Below are positions 42,931 through 51,494 of a DNA stretch of 64,000 nt, in pieces. Positions within the stretch are counted from its first letter, which is position 1. Every line of letters begins with the position of its first letter. The DNA comes from JADKAV01 sp963818505 (GTDB lineage: Bacteria; Actinomycetota; Actinomycetes; S36-B12; UBA10799). The stretch is taken from contig CAWFSJ010000006.1 of NCBI GenBank assembly GCA_963818505.1, positions 62,001-126,000 on the forward strand. Direction: 5' to 3'. A program made the position numbers and the translations under genes. The notes below the pieces were generated by a model that saw only the letters and a list, made by a program, of their open reading frames with translations, did not search any database and was not told where the DNA came from.

Positions 42931-44077
42931 TGGGCAACCCGAGGTCGCGAGCGATCAGCATGCGTTGCACCTCACTGGTCCCTTCGCCGATCTCCAGGAT
43001 CTTGGCGTCACGGTAGAAGCGTCCGGCCGGGTACTCGAGCATGAACCCATAACCTCCGTGGACCTGGGTGGCCGACCTGGCGTTGTCCATGGCCGCTTCG
43101 GACGTGTACAGCTTGGCGATCGCCGCCTGCTGCTTGAAGGGTTCGCCGCGCTGCATCCGCCCGGCCGCTTCCCGCCAGGCCAGACGTGACAGGTGAGCCC
43201 GCACCTGCATGTCGGCGATCATGAACTGGATCGCCTGGTTGCTGCCGATCGGGCGCCCGAAGGCCTCCCGCTCATGGGCGTAGCGCACGGACTCGTCCAC
43301 GCATCCTTGGGACAACCCCGTGGCCAATGCCGCGATCGCGATCCTGCCCTCGTCGAGGATGGACAAGAACTGGGCGTAGCCACGTCCGCGCTGCCCCACC
43401 AGGTTCGTCGCAGGCACGCGCACGTCGACCAGGGAAACCTCGCGGGTGTCGGAGGCGTCCCACCCGACCTTCTTGTAGGGCTCGGACACGCTCAACCCCG
43501 GCGTTCCAGCCGGAACCAGGATGCTGGAGATCTCCTTGCCGCGGTCGGTCTCGCCCGTGACAGCGGTGACGGTGATCAGCCCCGTGATATCGGTGCCGGA
43601 ATTGGTGATGAAGGCCTTGGTGCCATTGATGACCCATTCCTCGCCGTCAAGGCGGGCGGTGGTCCGGGTGCCGCCGGCGTCGGAGCCCGCCGCGGGTTCA
43701 GTCAGCCCGAACGCCCCCAGCATCCGCCCGGACGTCAGTTCCGGCAGCCATTTCTGCTTCAACTCCTCCGACCCGAAGCGGAAGATCGGCATTGCGCCCA
43801 GGCTGACGGCTGCCTCCAGCGTGATCGCAATTGACGAGTCGACCCGGGCCAGTTCTTCGATGGCCACGCACAAGGCGGTGTAGTCCCCGCCCATCCCGCC
43901 GTACTCCTGCGGGAAGGGCAGACCGAACAGCCCCATCTGGGCCATCTGTTCGACGAGCGGGTACGGGAACTCACCTCGCATGTAGTAGTCCCCGATGACA
44001 GGGGCAACGGCGTCCTGGGCGAACTGCGCCACGGTCTTGCGCAACGCCTCGTGTTCCTCGGAAAGTCGCAGGTCCAT
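42923..44077 (-). CDS. Acyl-CoA dehydrogenase (FadE25-like position)
   Basis: 384-residue acyl-CoA dehydrogenase. LGAFGLTEPAAGSDAGGT, AFITNSGTDITGLITVTA, HEREAFGRPIGSNQAIQF and GEGTSEVQRMLIARDLGL (catalytic Glu) are present. ATG at 44077 is preceded by GGCGGA. It heads an overlapping operon with purK, purE and the CoA-binding gene. In mycobacteria fadE25 lies beside purE-purK in the same orientation, so this is the likely orthologue; the gene at 39025 is a more distant relative. Confidence 0.92.
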   Translation of the reverse strand: MDLRLSEEHEALRKTVAQFAQDAVAPVIGDYYMRGEFPYPLVEQMAQMGLFGLPFPQEYGGMGGDYTALCVAIEELARVDSSIAITLEAAVSLGAMPIFRFGSEELKQKWLPELTSGRMLGAFGLTEPAAGSDAGGTRTTARLDGEEWVINGTKAFITNSGTDITGLITVTAVTGETDRGKEISSILVPAGTPGLSVSEPYKKVGWDASDTREVSLVDVRVPATNLVGQRGRGYAQFLSILDEGRIAIAALATGLSQGCVDESVRYAHEREAFGRPIGSNQAIQFMIADMQVRAHLSRLAWREAAGRMQRGEPFKQQAAIAKLYTSEAAMDNARSATQVHGGYGFMLEYPAGRFYRDAKILEIGEGTSEVQRMLIARDLGLPSA

Positions 44078-44141
44078 ATCGATCCGCCTTCGGTGAGCAA
44101 AATCACGGCTGAGATCCACCCTAGTTACCCATCGCTGCAGT

Positions 44142-44147
44142 TACCCT
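44142..44147 (+). promoter_or_regulatory. Putative -10 of GtrA gene (leaderless)
   Basis: TACCCT, six bases before the GTG at 44154. The intervening GAGGAG abuts the start and is too close to act as a normal ribosome binding site. Confidence 0.5.
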
Positions 44148-44153
44148 GAGGAG

Positions 44154-44645
44154 GTGAGTTCCCCAGTTGCCCTCAAAGCCATTTGGCTGCGCTTCGAGGA
44201 CCTTGTTCACCAGATCGCCAAGTTCGGTGTAGTCGGTCTGGTCGCGCTGGTGGTGGACGTCGGGGTCTTCAACCTTCTTCGCTACGCGGGCGGTGAGGGC
44301 CCTTTTTACGACAAACCTTTGACCGCCAAGGTCATCTCCGTGATCGTGGCCACAACCGTCGCCTACATCGGAAACCGGATCTGGACCTTCTCGGACCGCG
44401 GCCGCACCAGTTACGCCCGCGAGTACTTCCTGTTCTTCCTGCTCAACGGCATCGCACTGATGATCACCCTGAGTTGCCTGTGGTTCAGTCACTACGCCTT
44501 AGGGCTCACCAGCCCGTTGGCCGACAACATCTCAGCCAACGTCATCGGCCTGGGCTTGGGGACCCTGTTCAGGTTCTGGTCCTACCGCAAGTGGGTATTC
44601 CCCGAGTTGCCCGAGAGTGTCGTGGCCGACGAGTCGATGGTCTGA
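44154..44645 (+). CDS. GtrA family membrane protein
   Basis: 163-residue protein with four membrane helices (about 20-42, 55-75, 87-108, 120-142), typical of GtrA/DPMS3 proteins that help flip or process polyprenyl-linked sugars. FGVVGLVALVVDVGVFNLLR, TVAYIGNRIWTFSDR and FRFWSYRKWVFPE are family landmarks. It is at the Rv3277 position, divergent from the acyl-CoA dehydrogenase operon. It may serve the wall-glycan enzymes upstream. Confidence 0.9.
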   Translation: MSSPVALKAIWLRFEDLVHQIAKFGVVGLVALVVDVGVFNLLRYAGGEGPFYDKPLTAKVISVIVATTVAYIGNRIWTFSDRGRTSYAREYFLFFLLNGIALMITLSCLWFSHYALGLTSPLADNISANVIGLGLGTLFRFWSYRKWVFPELPESVVADESMV

Positions 44646-44651
44646 GGTCTC

Positions 44652-45230
44652 TCAAGAACCGCTGGGCAGTTCCGAAAGCCACTGAGCGAAACGTAGCCGG
44701 AGTTCATCGCGCTGCTGTTCGTCCCCGGCGATCACATCGATCCCCCCGTCATACGGGTGCACAAGCCATTCGAATGTCCTTGGCGCAACGATGACCTCCG
44801 CGGTCCTGTCATCAGCCACCCAGTCCAGCAGCAAGGCATCCAGCGCCTCCTGTGCACCCGCCGCCCGGGAACTCACCTGGGTCGCGTAGACGGTCGTCGC
44901 CCTCTCCGCGGGCACACTGGTCCACGGTGAGGCGGGCATCAACTCGGCCAGGTCCGGATGGCGCGCCGCTGGCGCCTTGGCCGCCCAGCCGCAGGTTGTC
45001 ACCAACTCGGGTTCGCCCAACGCGTCGAGCACCGACCGATATCGATTGAGCACTTCGCGGCGCTGAGGAACGGTGCGGGCGATGCGCTCCCCACCGGGCA
45101 GGGTGTGGAAACGCACCCAACGATGCGACAGGTCTTCACGCAGGGAACTGCCCAAAGGCGCGACATGACTTCCAACGGCTTGATCCCACGTCGACGAGAG
45201 CTGATCGACATCGTCCCACGGCTGAGGCAT
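44652..45230 (-). CDS. Uncharacterised protein, possibly DUF3885-like
   Basis: 192-residue soluble protein that I do not recognise with certainty. RWVRFHTLPGGERIART and VLNRYRSVLDALG resemble a family with an RFHSLP start, and LVHPYDGGIDVIAGDEQQRDEL resembles its YHPYDGG segment; DUF3885 is a guess. No signal peptide or membrane helix. ATG at 45230 follows TACCGT by six bases, supporting expression. Its upstream side is a 397-base repeat block. Confidence 0.6.
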   Translation of the reverse strand: MPQPWDDVDQLSSTWDQAVGSHVAPLGSSLREDLSHRWVRFHTLPGGERIARTVPQRREVLNRYRSVLDALGEPELVTTCGWAAKAPAARHPDLAELMPASPWTSVPAERATTVYATQVSSRAAGAQEALDALLLDWVADDRTAEVIVAPRTFEWLVHPYDGGIDVIAGDEQQRDELRLRFAQWLSELPSGS

Positions 45231-45236
45231 TGCACT

Positions 45237-45242
45237 ACGGTA
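45237..45242 (-). promoter_or_regulatory. Putative -10 of the 44652-45230 gene (leaderless)
   Basis: TACCGT, six bases before the ATG at 45230. Confidence 0.5.
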
Positions 45243-45273
45243 AGGCCACCCGGCGAACCCGGCGCGCCGAGGT

Positions 45274-45313
45274 CCGGCGGTTGGGCCCGGCGGCCGGCGG
45301 TTGGGCCCGGCGC
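45274..45313. repeat. Two tandem 20-bp repeats
   Basis: CCGGCGGTTGGGCCCGGCG at 45274 and 45294, period 20. Confidence 0.85.
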
Positions 45314-45316
45314 CCA

Positions 45317-45481
45317 GACCCGCCCGCGTTAGAGCCAGACCCGCCCGCGTTAGAGCCAGACCCGCCCGCGTTAGAGCCAGACCCGCCCGCGTTAGAGCGC
45401 AGACCCGCCCGCGTTAGAGCCAGACCCGCCCGCGTTAGAGGTTGACCCGCCCGCGTTAGAGGTGACCCGCCCGCGTTAGAG
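45317..45481. repeat. Eight tandem 21-bp repeats
   Basis: The 18-mer GACCCGCCCGCGTTAGAG starts at 45317, 45338, 45359, 45380, 45402, 45423, 45444 and 45464 without a mismatch; only the 2-4 linker bases vary (CCA, CGCA, GTT, GT). The GTTAGAG of the last unit is the first seven bases of palindromic copy 3. Confidence 0.95.
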
Positions 45482-45542
45482 GTTGTGCTGTTGGTTAGCG
45501 AAACAACGCGTGGATTCGCTAACCAACAGCACAACCTCTAAC
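45475..45542. repeat. Dispersed palindromic element, copy 3 (inverted, perfect arms)
   Basis: 68 bp with perfectly complementary 28-base arms; the loop ACAACGCGTGGA is the reverse complement of the loop in copies 1, 2 and 4, so this copy is in the opposite orientation. Directly joined to the 21-bp array. Confidence 0.95.
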
Positions 45543-45544
45543 CA

Positions 45545-45612
45545 GGGCCCTATCTGCGGTCGGGCCCTATCTGCGGTCGGGCCCTGTCTGCGGTCGGGCC
45601 CTGTCCGAGGTC
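45545..45612. repeat. Four tandem 17-bp repeats
   Basis: GGGCCCTATCTGCGGTC twice, then GGGCCCTGTCTGCGGTC and GGGCCCTGTCCGAGGTC, starting at 45545, 45562, 45579 and 45596. The gradient of changes suggests growth from one side. It ends 15 bases before the carboxyltransferase stop. Confidence 0.9.
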
Positions 45613-45627
45613 GGGCCGCCGGGCCAC

Positions 45628-47145
45628 CTAAACCGGGGTGACCCCGTGCCGCCGGCGTGAGAAGAACCGGTCCTTCGTGCGGGCTCTGGCGATCCGGGCG
45701 ATCAACTCGGCGCGCAGGTCCTCGGGCTCAATCACAGCGTCCACCACCAGCTCAGAGGCCAGGCGCATCACGTCGATGTCCTGCTCGTACTCCTCGCGCA
45801 TAGTCAAGATGAACTTGGTGCGTTCGTTTTCGGTCTCCAGGGCGGCGATCTTGTTGGCGTACACGGCGTTCACGGCCGCTTCGGCGCCCATCACAGCGAT
45901 CTTCGCGGTGGGCAGCGCGATCGTCGCGTCCGGGTCGAAACCGGGCCCGGCCATGGCGTACAGCCCGGCCCCGTACGCCTTGCGCACCACCACGCAGAAC
46001 TTGGGCACGGTCGCTTCACTGATCGCGGTGATCATCTTCGCGCCATGGCGGATGATCCCCTGCTTCTCGACCTGGGTGCCCACCATGAACCCCGGGACGT
46101 CGGACAGGAACACCAACGGGACGTTGAAGGCGTCGCAAAGTTGCACAAACCGTGAAGCCTTGTCCGCGGAATCCACGAACAGCGCCCCGCCCTTGGACAT
46201 CGAGTTGTTCGCCACGATCCCCACCACCTCGCCGTCGAGCCGGGCGAACCCCACGATCAGCTCAGTGGCCCACAGCGCGTGTATCTCGAAGAACGAATCA
46301 GCGTCGACCAGTCCCCGGATGTAGCGGTACATGTCGAAGGATTGCCGCTCGGATTCGGGAACCAGTGCCCGTAGATCCACGTTGCCCGGTTCGGCGGCGG
46401 CGGTCGCCGGCGGCGACTGCTCCCAGTTGGCGGGCAGGTAACTCAGGTACCCGCGCACCCCGAGCAGCGCATCGGCCTCGCTCTTGACGAGCATGTGACC
46501 CACACCGGAGTCGACGCAGTGCACCCGAGCGCCGCCCATCTCCTCCAAGGTGGTCTTCTCCCCGGTGACCATCTGCACCATCCGGTCACTGGCCAGGTAC
46601 ATGCTCGCGTTGCCCTCAACCATGATCACGATGTCGCAGAAGGCGGGGATGTAAGCACCTCCGGCCGCTGAGGGTCCGAACAGGGCGCAGACCTGCGGGA
46701 TCGCGCCGCTGGCCTTGACCTGGGTGTGGAAGATCTTGCCCGCCCCGCGTCGTCCTGGGAACAGGTCCACCTGATCGGTGATCCGGGCGCCAGCGGAGTC
46801 GACGAGGTACACCATCGGAACACCGGTCTTGAGGGCCACCTCGATGATGCGGATGATCTTCTCGACGGTCCTCGCGCCCCACGAGCCGGCCTTGACGGTC
46901 GAGTCGTTGGCCATCAGGCACACGTCGCGGCCGTCAATCGTGGCTGTCCCGGTCACAACCCCGTCGGCAGGTAGGCCTTCGGATTTCGCGTTGGCGAACA
47001 GGCCGTCCTCGACGAAGGACCCGGAGTCCACCAGTCTGTCGATGCGAACACGGGCGAACATCTTCCCGCGACGCGCGTTGGCCGTGTGGTACTTCGGGGC
47101 ACCGCCGGCCTTGACCTTCTCAGACAGACTCGTCAAATCCTCCAC
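45628..47145 (-). CDS. Acyl-CoA carboxylase carboxyltransferase (beta) subunit
   Basis: 505-residue biotin-dependent carboxyltransferase with two crotonase-like halves. The N half has YLVDSAGARITDQVDLFPGR and LFGPSAAGGAYIPAFCD, the oxyanion glycines for acyl-CoA; the C half has VFLSDVPGFMVGTQVE and YGAGLYAMAGPGFDP for biotin. The DQVDLFPGRRGAG segment differs from the PccB-type AccD5 at 49.7 kb, so a different acyl-CoA (for example branched or methylcrotonyl) is possible; the substrate is unassigned. Lies last in the run birA, PH protein, cyclase, this gene. Confidence 0.88.
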   Translation of the reverse strand: MEDLTSLSEKVKAGGAPKYHTANARRGKMFARVRIDRLVDSGSFVEDGLFANAKSEGLPADGVVTGTATIDGRDVCLMANDSTVKAGSWGARTVEKIIRIIEVALKTGVPMVYLVDSAGARITDQVDLFPGRRGAGKIFHTQVKASGAIPQVCALFGPSAAGGAYIPAFCDIVIMVEGNASMYLASDRMVQMVTGEKTTLEEMGGARVHCVDSGVGHMLVKSEADALLGVRGYLSYLPANWEQSPPATAAAEPGNVDLRALVPESERQSFDMYRYIRGLVDADSFFEIHALWATELIVGFARLDGEVVGIVANNSMSKGGALFVDSADKASRFVQLCDAFNVPLVFLSDVPGFMVGTQVEKQGIIRHGAKMITAISEATVPKFCVVVRKAYGAGLYAMAGPGFDPDATIALPTAKIAVMGAEAAVNAVYANKIAALETENERTKFILTMREEYEQDIDVMRLASELVVDAVIEPEDLRAELIARIARARTKDRFFSRRRHGVTPV

Positions 47146-47175
47146 ACCCGTAGCGTATGGGCAGCGGCACCCGCG

Positions 47176-48201
47176 TTACTGTCCCCGTCTCAAGGTGTAC
47201 GGACGCATCACACCCAAACCACGCACGGGCCGACCCCGTTGACCCCGCAACCCGAACCGCAGATCTCCCTCAAGTGCGTCCTTCGTCTCTGCGTCCACCA
47301 AGGTCGCCCCGGGCTTGGCCATCGCGGTGAGCCTGCTCGCGAGATTGACGGTCGTGCCGAACACGTCGCCCATGCGCGAGACCACCTGGCCGGTCGCGAT
47401 GCCGATGCGCATCTCGGGGACGCTGTCATCCTCGGCGTGCGTCTCGTGCAGACGCAATGCGATCTGAGCTGCGTCCTCAGCCGTCGTGGTGACGAACAGG
47501 ACCTCGTCGCCAACGGTCTTCACGAGACGACCACCGCCGCCGGCCACCACGTCGGCACTGACGGCCTCGAACCGTTGCACCAAGCGGGCCAGCTCGTCCT
47601 CGGGTAAGCGTCTGGACAGTCGGGTGTAGCCGACCATGTCCGCGAACCCGACGCTGAGCACACCGGACTCGGATCCGTCCGGTGAAGCCCCGCCGACGGC
47701 GGCAGCCCGCGTGACTGCGGTGGCGATCGCGCGCCGCCACACGTACACGAGCAGTGCCTCGAGGTCGGGCATGAGTTTGTTCAGTTCCTCGCCGAACTCC
47801 CCGAGGGTCCGTGCCGCGAGACCGTCGGCAGCATCGATGACACCCTGACGCTCCAGCAGACCCGCCAGACTGTTGATCTGCCAGTCGGCCAGACGCGATG
47901 TCGACTGACCCAGCCCGCGAACCAGATCATTGGCCGTATCGGGGTCCAGGTTTCCAACGCTGATCAGATGCAGCATCCGGTGCAGCGCCGACACATCCTC
48001 CTCGGTGAAGGCAACCGCATCACCGACGTCGGCGTAGCCCATCGATCGCCACAGGACCCGGGCCGCCTCCAGCGGCACGCCCGCGTCGGCGGCGACCTCA
48101 TCACGGGTGTATTCGAACGGCCCGCCCAGCAGGCTCTGCTGCAGCTCGTTGATGACCTTGTGGTGTTTCGGTGGGTTGTCCGCCCCGTCGGACCCGGTCA
48201 C
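47176..48201 (-). CDS. Class III adenylate/guanylate cyclase
   Basis: 341-residue cyclase, soluble. The C-terminal catalytic domain (about 180-335) keeps both metal aspartates (VGFADMVGYT and GDEVLF), the purine-site Lys (RLVKTVGDEV) and DVFGTTVNLASRL with the transition-state Asn. The N-terminal 170 helical residues resemble the autoinhibitory, pH-responsive region of Rv1264-type cyclases. Overlaps the PH-domain gene by four bases. In Streptomyces a cyclase also neighbours birA and carboxylase genes. Confidence 0.9.
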   Translation of the reverse strand: MTGSDGADNPPKHHKVINELQQSLLGGPFEYTRDEVAADAGVPLEAARVLWRSMGYADVGDAVAFTEEDVSALHRMLHLISVGNLDPDTANDLVRGLGQSTSRLADWQINSLAGLLERQGVIDAADGLAARTLGEFGEELNKLMPDLEALLVYVWRRAIATAVTRAAAVGGASPDGSESGVLSVGFADMVGYTRLSRRLPEDELARLVQRFEAVSADVVAGGGGRLVKTVGDEVLFVTTTAEDAAQIALRLHETHAEDDSVPEMRIGIATGQVVSRMGDVFGTTVNLASRLTAMAKPGATLVDAETKDALEGDLRFGLRGQRGRPVRGLGVMRPYTLRRGQ

Positions 48202-48752
48202 GATTCATTCGTGGGCGGGGTGGGGTCCACACCCTTGCTGCGCGCCCTACGAAAAGCGTCATCCTCGTCGTGCAGCCGGTAGACCTCGCGCTGCACCTTC
48301 TCCACGTCGGGGATGTTCTCGATGACCAACTGCCCGTTCTCGGCGGCGCTCTCGACCATCAGCGTGCCGCAGTTGAGCATCCGCTCCCAGATCGTGTGGT
48401 TGAAGGACACATCATTGACCTTCGACAGCGGCATGTCTCGTCCGCGTCGAGCGATGACCCCGGTCCGGATGATGATCCGGCGATTGGTGAACACGTACTG
48501 AGTGGTCCACCAGTAGACGACCGGGCGTATCACCAGGATCACCAGCGCGATCACTGCGATCACGACCATCGCCCAGATCATCACGGTGCCCGTGGTGCCG
48601 TCGAACCAGGAGTTGACCCGGCCCATCAGGAACGCGAAAAGCGCGATGATGACCAACAACCAGACGATCGGCCAGATGAGGGTCTTGCGTGCCGGCCTCA
48701 GTTCGAATTGCACCTGCTCGTCGTCACCGAGGAGATCTGTTGGGTATGCCAT
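48198..48752 (-). CDS. PH domain-containing membrane protein
   Basis: 184-residue protein with two helices (about 25-45 and 58-80) and a bacterial PH (bPH2/DUF304) domain: YVFTNRRIIIRTGVIARRGR, LSKVNDVSFNHTIWERML and GTLMVESAAENG. At the Rv3278c position next to birA. Function unknown; likely a small membrane-bound scaffold. Start is 31 bases after the birA stop. Confidence 0.88.
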   Translation of the reverse strand: MAYPTDLLGDDEQVQFELRPARKTLIWPIVWLLVIIALFAFLMGRVNSWFDGTTGTVMIWAMVVIAVIALVILVIRPVVYWWTTQYVFTNRRIIIRTGVIARRGRDMPLSKVNDVSFNHTIWERMLNCGTLMVESAAENGQLVIENIPDVEKVQREVYRLHDEDDAFRRARSKGVDPTPPTNES

Positions 48753-48783
48753 ACGCCGATCGTGCCATGCCTGAGGGCAAAGA

Positions 48784-49542
48784 TCACGCCCTCAGGCTGA
48801 CATCCGCGGCGGCAACTCGACGCATGCTGCCGTCCTGCGTACGCACCACCAACTGCCCGGTCGCGTCGATCCCTGTCACGTGTCCCTGGAAGGTGTCGCC
48901 CACACCAGTCACAGTCACGGATCGGTCCATCGTCACGCACTGGTCACAGTAGGCCTGCATGAGGCCGCAGCGCTGTGCGTCGCCGGCGGCTTCGACGAAG
49001 CGGCGCAACCACTCGTGCAGCCCGTGGATCGCGGCTGCCAGCATCCGGTCCGCATCGGGATCACCGCCGAGTTCGGCCACACTCACTGCGTGCACGTCGG
49101 GCCTCATGCCCGCAAAGTCAAGGTTGATCCCGATACCCACGATGGCCGAGGAGCCATCACGCACCGACAAGATACCGGCCACCTTGCCGCCCTCGCCGAT
49201 CACGTCGTTGGGCCACTTGACACCGATCCCCTCGACGCCACTGGCGCGCACCGCATCGGCCACCGCAAGACCTGCCATCAGCGGCAGCCATCCCCAGGCG
49301 GAGACCGTCTGGGGAATCTCCAGGCGCACGGAGAACGTCAAGCCGTCTCCTGGGCGGCTCACCCAGTCCCTTCCGAGCCGGCCCTTGCCGGCTGTCTGCT
49401 CGCGCGCAACACGGATCAGCCCGTTGCCTGAAACTGAGATGAGGTCGGCGTTGGTCGATGCGGTCGTCTCCACCACTGAGGGTGGGGGCCAGCCGAACTC
49501 GGCACACACGCCGCTGGTCACAGGAAAGTCGCTTTGCGTCAC
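48784..49542 (-). CDS. birA: Biotin--[acetyl-CoA-carboxylase] ligase BirA
   Basis: 252-residue biotin protein ligase without the N-terminal repressor helix-turn-helix, so a ligase only. VVETTASTNADL, EQTAGKGRLGRDW (the biotinyl-AMP loop), GVKWPNDVI and VGIGINLDF are all there, then a C-terminal SH3-like domain. It should biotinylate AccA3 (53563). GTG at 49542 is the best start; upstream extension runs antisense through accD5. Divergent from accD5. Confidence 0.93.
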   Translation of the reverse strand: MTQSDFPVTSGVCAEFGWPPPSVVETTASTNADLISVSGNGLIRVAREQTAGKGRLGRDWVSRPGDGLTFSVRLEIPQTVSAWGWLPLMAGLAVADAVRASGVEGIGVKWPNDVIGEGGKVAGILSVRDGSSAIVGIGINLDFAGMRPDVHAVSVAELGGDPDADRMLAAAIHGLHEWLRRFVEAAGDAQRCGLMQAYCDQCVTMDRSVTVTGVGDTFQGHVTGIDATGQLVVRTQDGSMRRVAAADVSLRA

Positions 49543-49691
49543 GGCGCACACGGTAGCGCCGACGAGTTGACATCGGCCATTCACAGCGACCAATGCGGGT
49601 TTCAGGCAACTCAGCTGCCGCATTTCCACATGACCCGCCATCGGGCCAGCCCGCGAGGTCACCGCATGGGTTAGGTCATGGCCAACGTTGC

Positions 49692-49697
49692 TACCGT
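49692..49697 (+). promoter_or_regulatory. Putative -10 of accD5
   Basis: TACCGT, seven bases before the ATG at 49705. If correct, the open frame back to 49678 is not translated. Confidence 0.4.
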
Positions 49698-49704
49698 GAT
49701 GACC

Positions 49705-51297
49705 ATGAGCGCCCAATCGGCAGAATCGACTCCGGACCTCACCACCACCGCCGGGAAGCTGGCCGACCTCGCGGCTCGCCGGGAAGTGGCCGCCGTGGCA
49801 GGTGGTCAGCGCGGCATCGACAAGCAGCACTCCAAAGGGAAGATGACCGCCCGGGAACGCATCGAATGGCTGCTGGACGAGGACTCCTTCGTAGAACTCG
49901 ACGAGCTGGCCCGGCACCGCTCCAACAACTTCGGTCTCGAGAAGACCCGTCCCTACGGCGACGGGGTGGTCACCGGGTACGGGACGATCGACGGCCGGCC
50001 TGTATGCGTCTTCGCGCAGGACTTCACGGTGTTCGGAGGCTCCCTCGGAGAGGTTTTCGGCGAGAAGATCGTCAAGGTCATGGACATGGCCATGGCCACC
50101 GGCGTACCTGTGGTCGGCATCAACGACTCCGGTGGCGCGCGCATCCAGGAAGGTGTGGTGTCGCTTGGGCTCTACGGCGAGATCTTCCAGCGAAACGTGC
50201 ACGCTTCCGGGGTCATCCCGCAGATCTCGCTGATCATGGGCCCGTGTGCCGGCGGGGCTGTCTACTCCCCTGCGATCACCGACTTCACAGTGATGGTCGA
50301 CAAGACCTCGCACATGTTCATCACCGGCCCGGACGTCATCAAAACCGTCACCGGCGAGGACGTGGAGTTCGAGGAACTTGGTGGAGCGCGCACCCACAAC
50401 AGCAAGTCCGGCGTGGCCCACTTCATGGGTTCCGACGAGCAGGACGCCCTCGACATCGTCAAGAACCTGCTCAGTTACATGCCCAGCAACAACATGGATC
50501 CGGCACCGGTGTTCGACAACCCGGCCGACCTGGCCATCTCTGACGGCGACCGGGAGCTCGACACGATCATCCCGGACTCCCCCAACCAGCCGTACGACAT
50601 CAAGACCGTCATCGAGCATGTCCTCGACGATGAGGAGTTCCTCGAGGTCCAGCCCCTTTGGGCGCCCAACATGGTGATCGGGTTCGGCCGCGTCGAGGGC
50701 CGATCGGTGGGTGTCGTCGCGAACCAGCCGATGCAGTTCGCAGGGACCCTGGACATCGATGCCAGCGAGAAGGCCTCGCGATTCGTGCGCACCTGCGATG
50801 CCTTCAACATCCCCGTGATCACATTCGTCGACGTCCCCGGCTTCCTGCCCGGCACTGATCAGGAGTGGAACGGCATCATCCGTCGCGGCGCCAAGCTGAT
50901 CTACGCCTACGGGGAGGCGACAGTCCCGAAGGTCACGATCATCACCCGGAAGGCCTACGGCGGCGCGTATGTCGTCATGGGCTCGAAGCACTTGGGCGCA
51001 GACGTCGAACTGTCCTGGCCCACCGGACAGATCGCCGTGATGGGTGCGCAGGGCGCGGTCAACATCCTGTACCGCAAGGAGGTTGCCGCGGCCAAGGATC
51101 CGGAGGCTGAGCGCGCACGGTTGATCGATGAGTACAACAACGCACTTGCCAATCCCTATCTGGCCGCCGACCGCGGGTACGTGGATCGTGTGATCATGCC
51201 GCACGAGACCCGCGCCCAGATCGTGCAGGCGTTGCGGGCACTGCGGACCAAGCGGGAGATGCTCCCGCCGAAGAAGCATGGGAACATCCCACTGTGA
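49705..51297 (+). CDS. accD5: Propionyl-/acetyl-CoA carboxylase beta subunit AccD5
   Basis: 530-residue carboxyltransferase (MSAQSAEST start; ATGs at 49699 and 49678 are alternatives). TAGKLADLAARRE, INDSGGARIQEGVVSLGLYG, MGPCAGGAVYSPAITDF, VDVPGFLPGTDQEW and YGGAYVVMGSKHLGADVE are typical PccB/AccD5 sequence. The Asp of HLGAD is at the position linked in S. coelicolor PccB to propionyl-CoA preference. It overlaps the epsilon subunit gene by four bases; with AccA3 it should form a holoenzyme making methylmalonyl- or malonyl-CoA. Confidence 0.95.
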   Translation: MSAQSAESTPDLTTTAGKLADLAARREVAAVAGGQRGIDKQHSKGKMTARERIEWLLDEDSFVELDELARHRSNNFGLEKTRPYGDGVVTGYGTIDGRPVCVFAQDFTVFGGSLGEVFGEKIVKVMDMAMATGVPVVGINDSGGARIQEGVVSLGLYGEIFQRNVHASGVIPQISLIMGPCAGGAVYSPAITDFTVMVDKTSHMFITGPDVIKTVTGEDVEFEELGGARTHNSKSGVAHFMGSDEQDALDIVKNLLSYMPSNNMDPAPVFDNPADLAISDGDRELDTIIPDSPNQPYDIKTVIEHVLDDEEFLEVQPLWAPNMVIGFGRVEGRSVGVVANQPMQFAGTLDIDASEKASRFVRTCDAFNIPVITFVDVPGFLPGTDQEWNGIIRRGAKLIYAYGEATVPKVTIITRKAYGGAYVVMGSKHLGADVELSWPTGQIAVMGAQGAVNILYRKEVAAAKDPEAERARLIDEYNNALANPYLAADRGYVDRVIMPHETRAQIVQALRALRTKREMLPPKKHGNIPL

Positions 51298-51494
51298 GCA
51301 CGCGCTTCGAGGTGGTGCACGGCGACCCCAGTGACGAAGAACTGGCGGTGGTCGTCTCGCTGCTGACCGCAGCCGCGGGGGCAGCAGGGCCGACGCCACC
51401 GGCTGAGACCTCGAATTGGGCCACCCCGGCCAACCGCGTCACACTTCCGCCCGGCCCAGGGGCCTGGTGGCGATCAGGATTGCCCCGGTCGTGA
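51294..51494 (+). CDS. accE: Acyl-CoA carboxylase epsilon subunit
   Basis: 66-residue small subunit that stabilises actinobacterial AccA-AccD complexes. FEVVHGDPSDEELAVVVSLL, SNWATPANRV and PPGPGAWWRSGLP match the family pattern of an N-terminal helix, a W-x-x-PxxR piece and a GAW end. GTG start overlaps the accD5 stop (GTGA), and its stop overlaps the next gene the same way. Confidence 0.88.
   Translation: MSTRFEVVHGDPSDEELAVVVSLLTAAAGAAGPTPPAETSNWATPANRVTLPPGPGAWWRSGLPRS

Larger units (their letters stand above)
45231..45627. other. 397-base gene-free block of mixed tandem repeats
   Basis: Holds the -10 of the gene to its left, two 20-bp repeats, eight 21-bp repeats, palindromic element copy 3 and four 17-bp repeats, one after another. 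No convincing coding frame. A 99-codon reading across it is only the repeat read as protein (SNAGG units). Confidence 0.85.

Noticed and set aside
45317..45481. Possible CRISPR array
   Set aside because: Units are contiguous with only 2-4 bases between identical 18-mers; there are no unique spacers and no cas genes.
45235..45534. 99-codon minus-strand frame across the repeat block (SNAGG repeats)
   Set aside because: It is the 21-bp tandem repeat read as codons; no start signal and no homology recognised.
49705..51399. BirA reading extended far upstream to 51399
   Set aside because: The extension is antisense to accD5 and unlike any BirA N-terminus; GTG at 49542 gives the family length.
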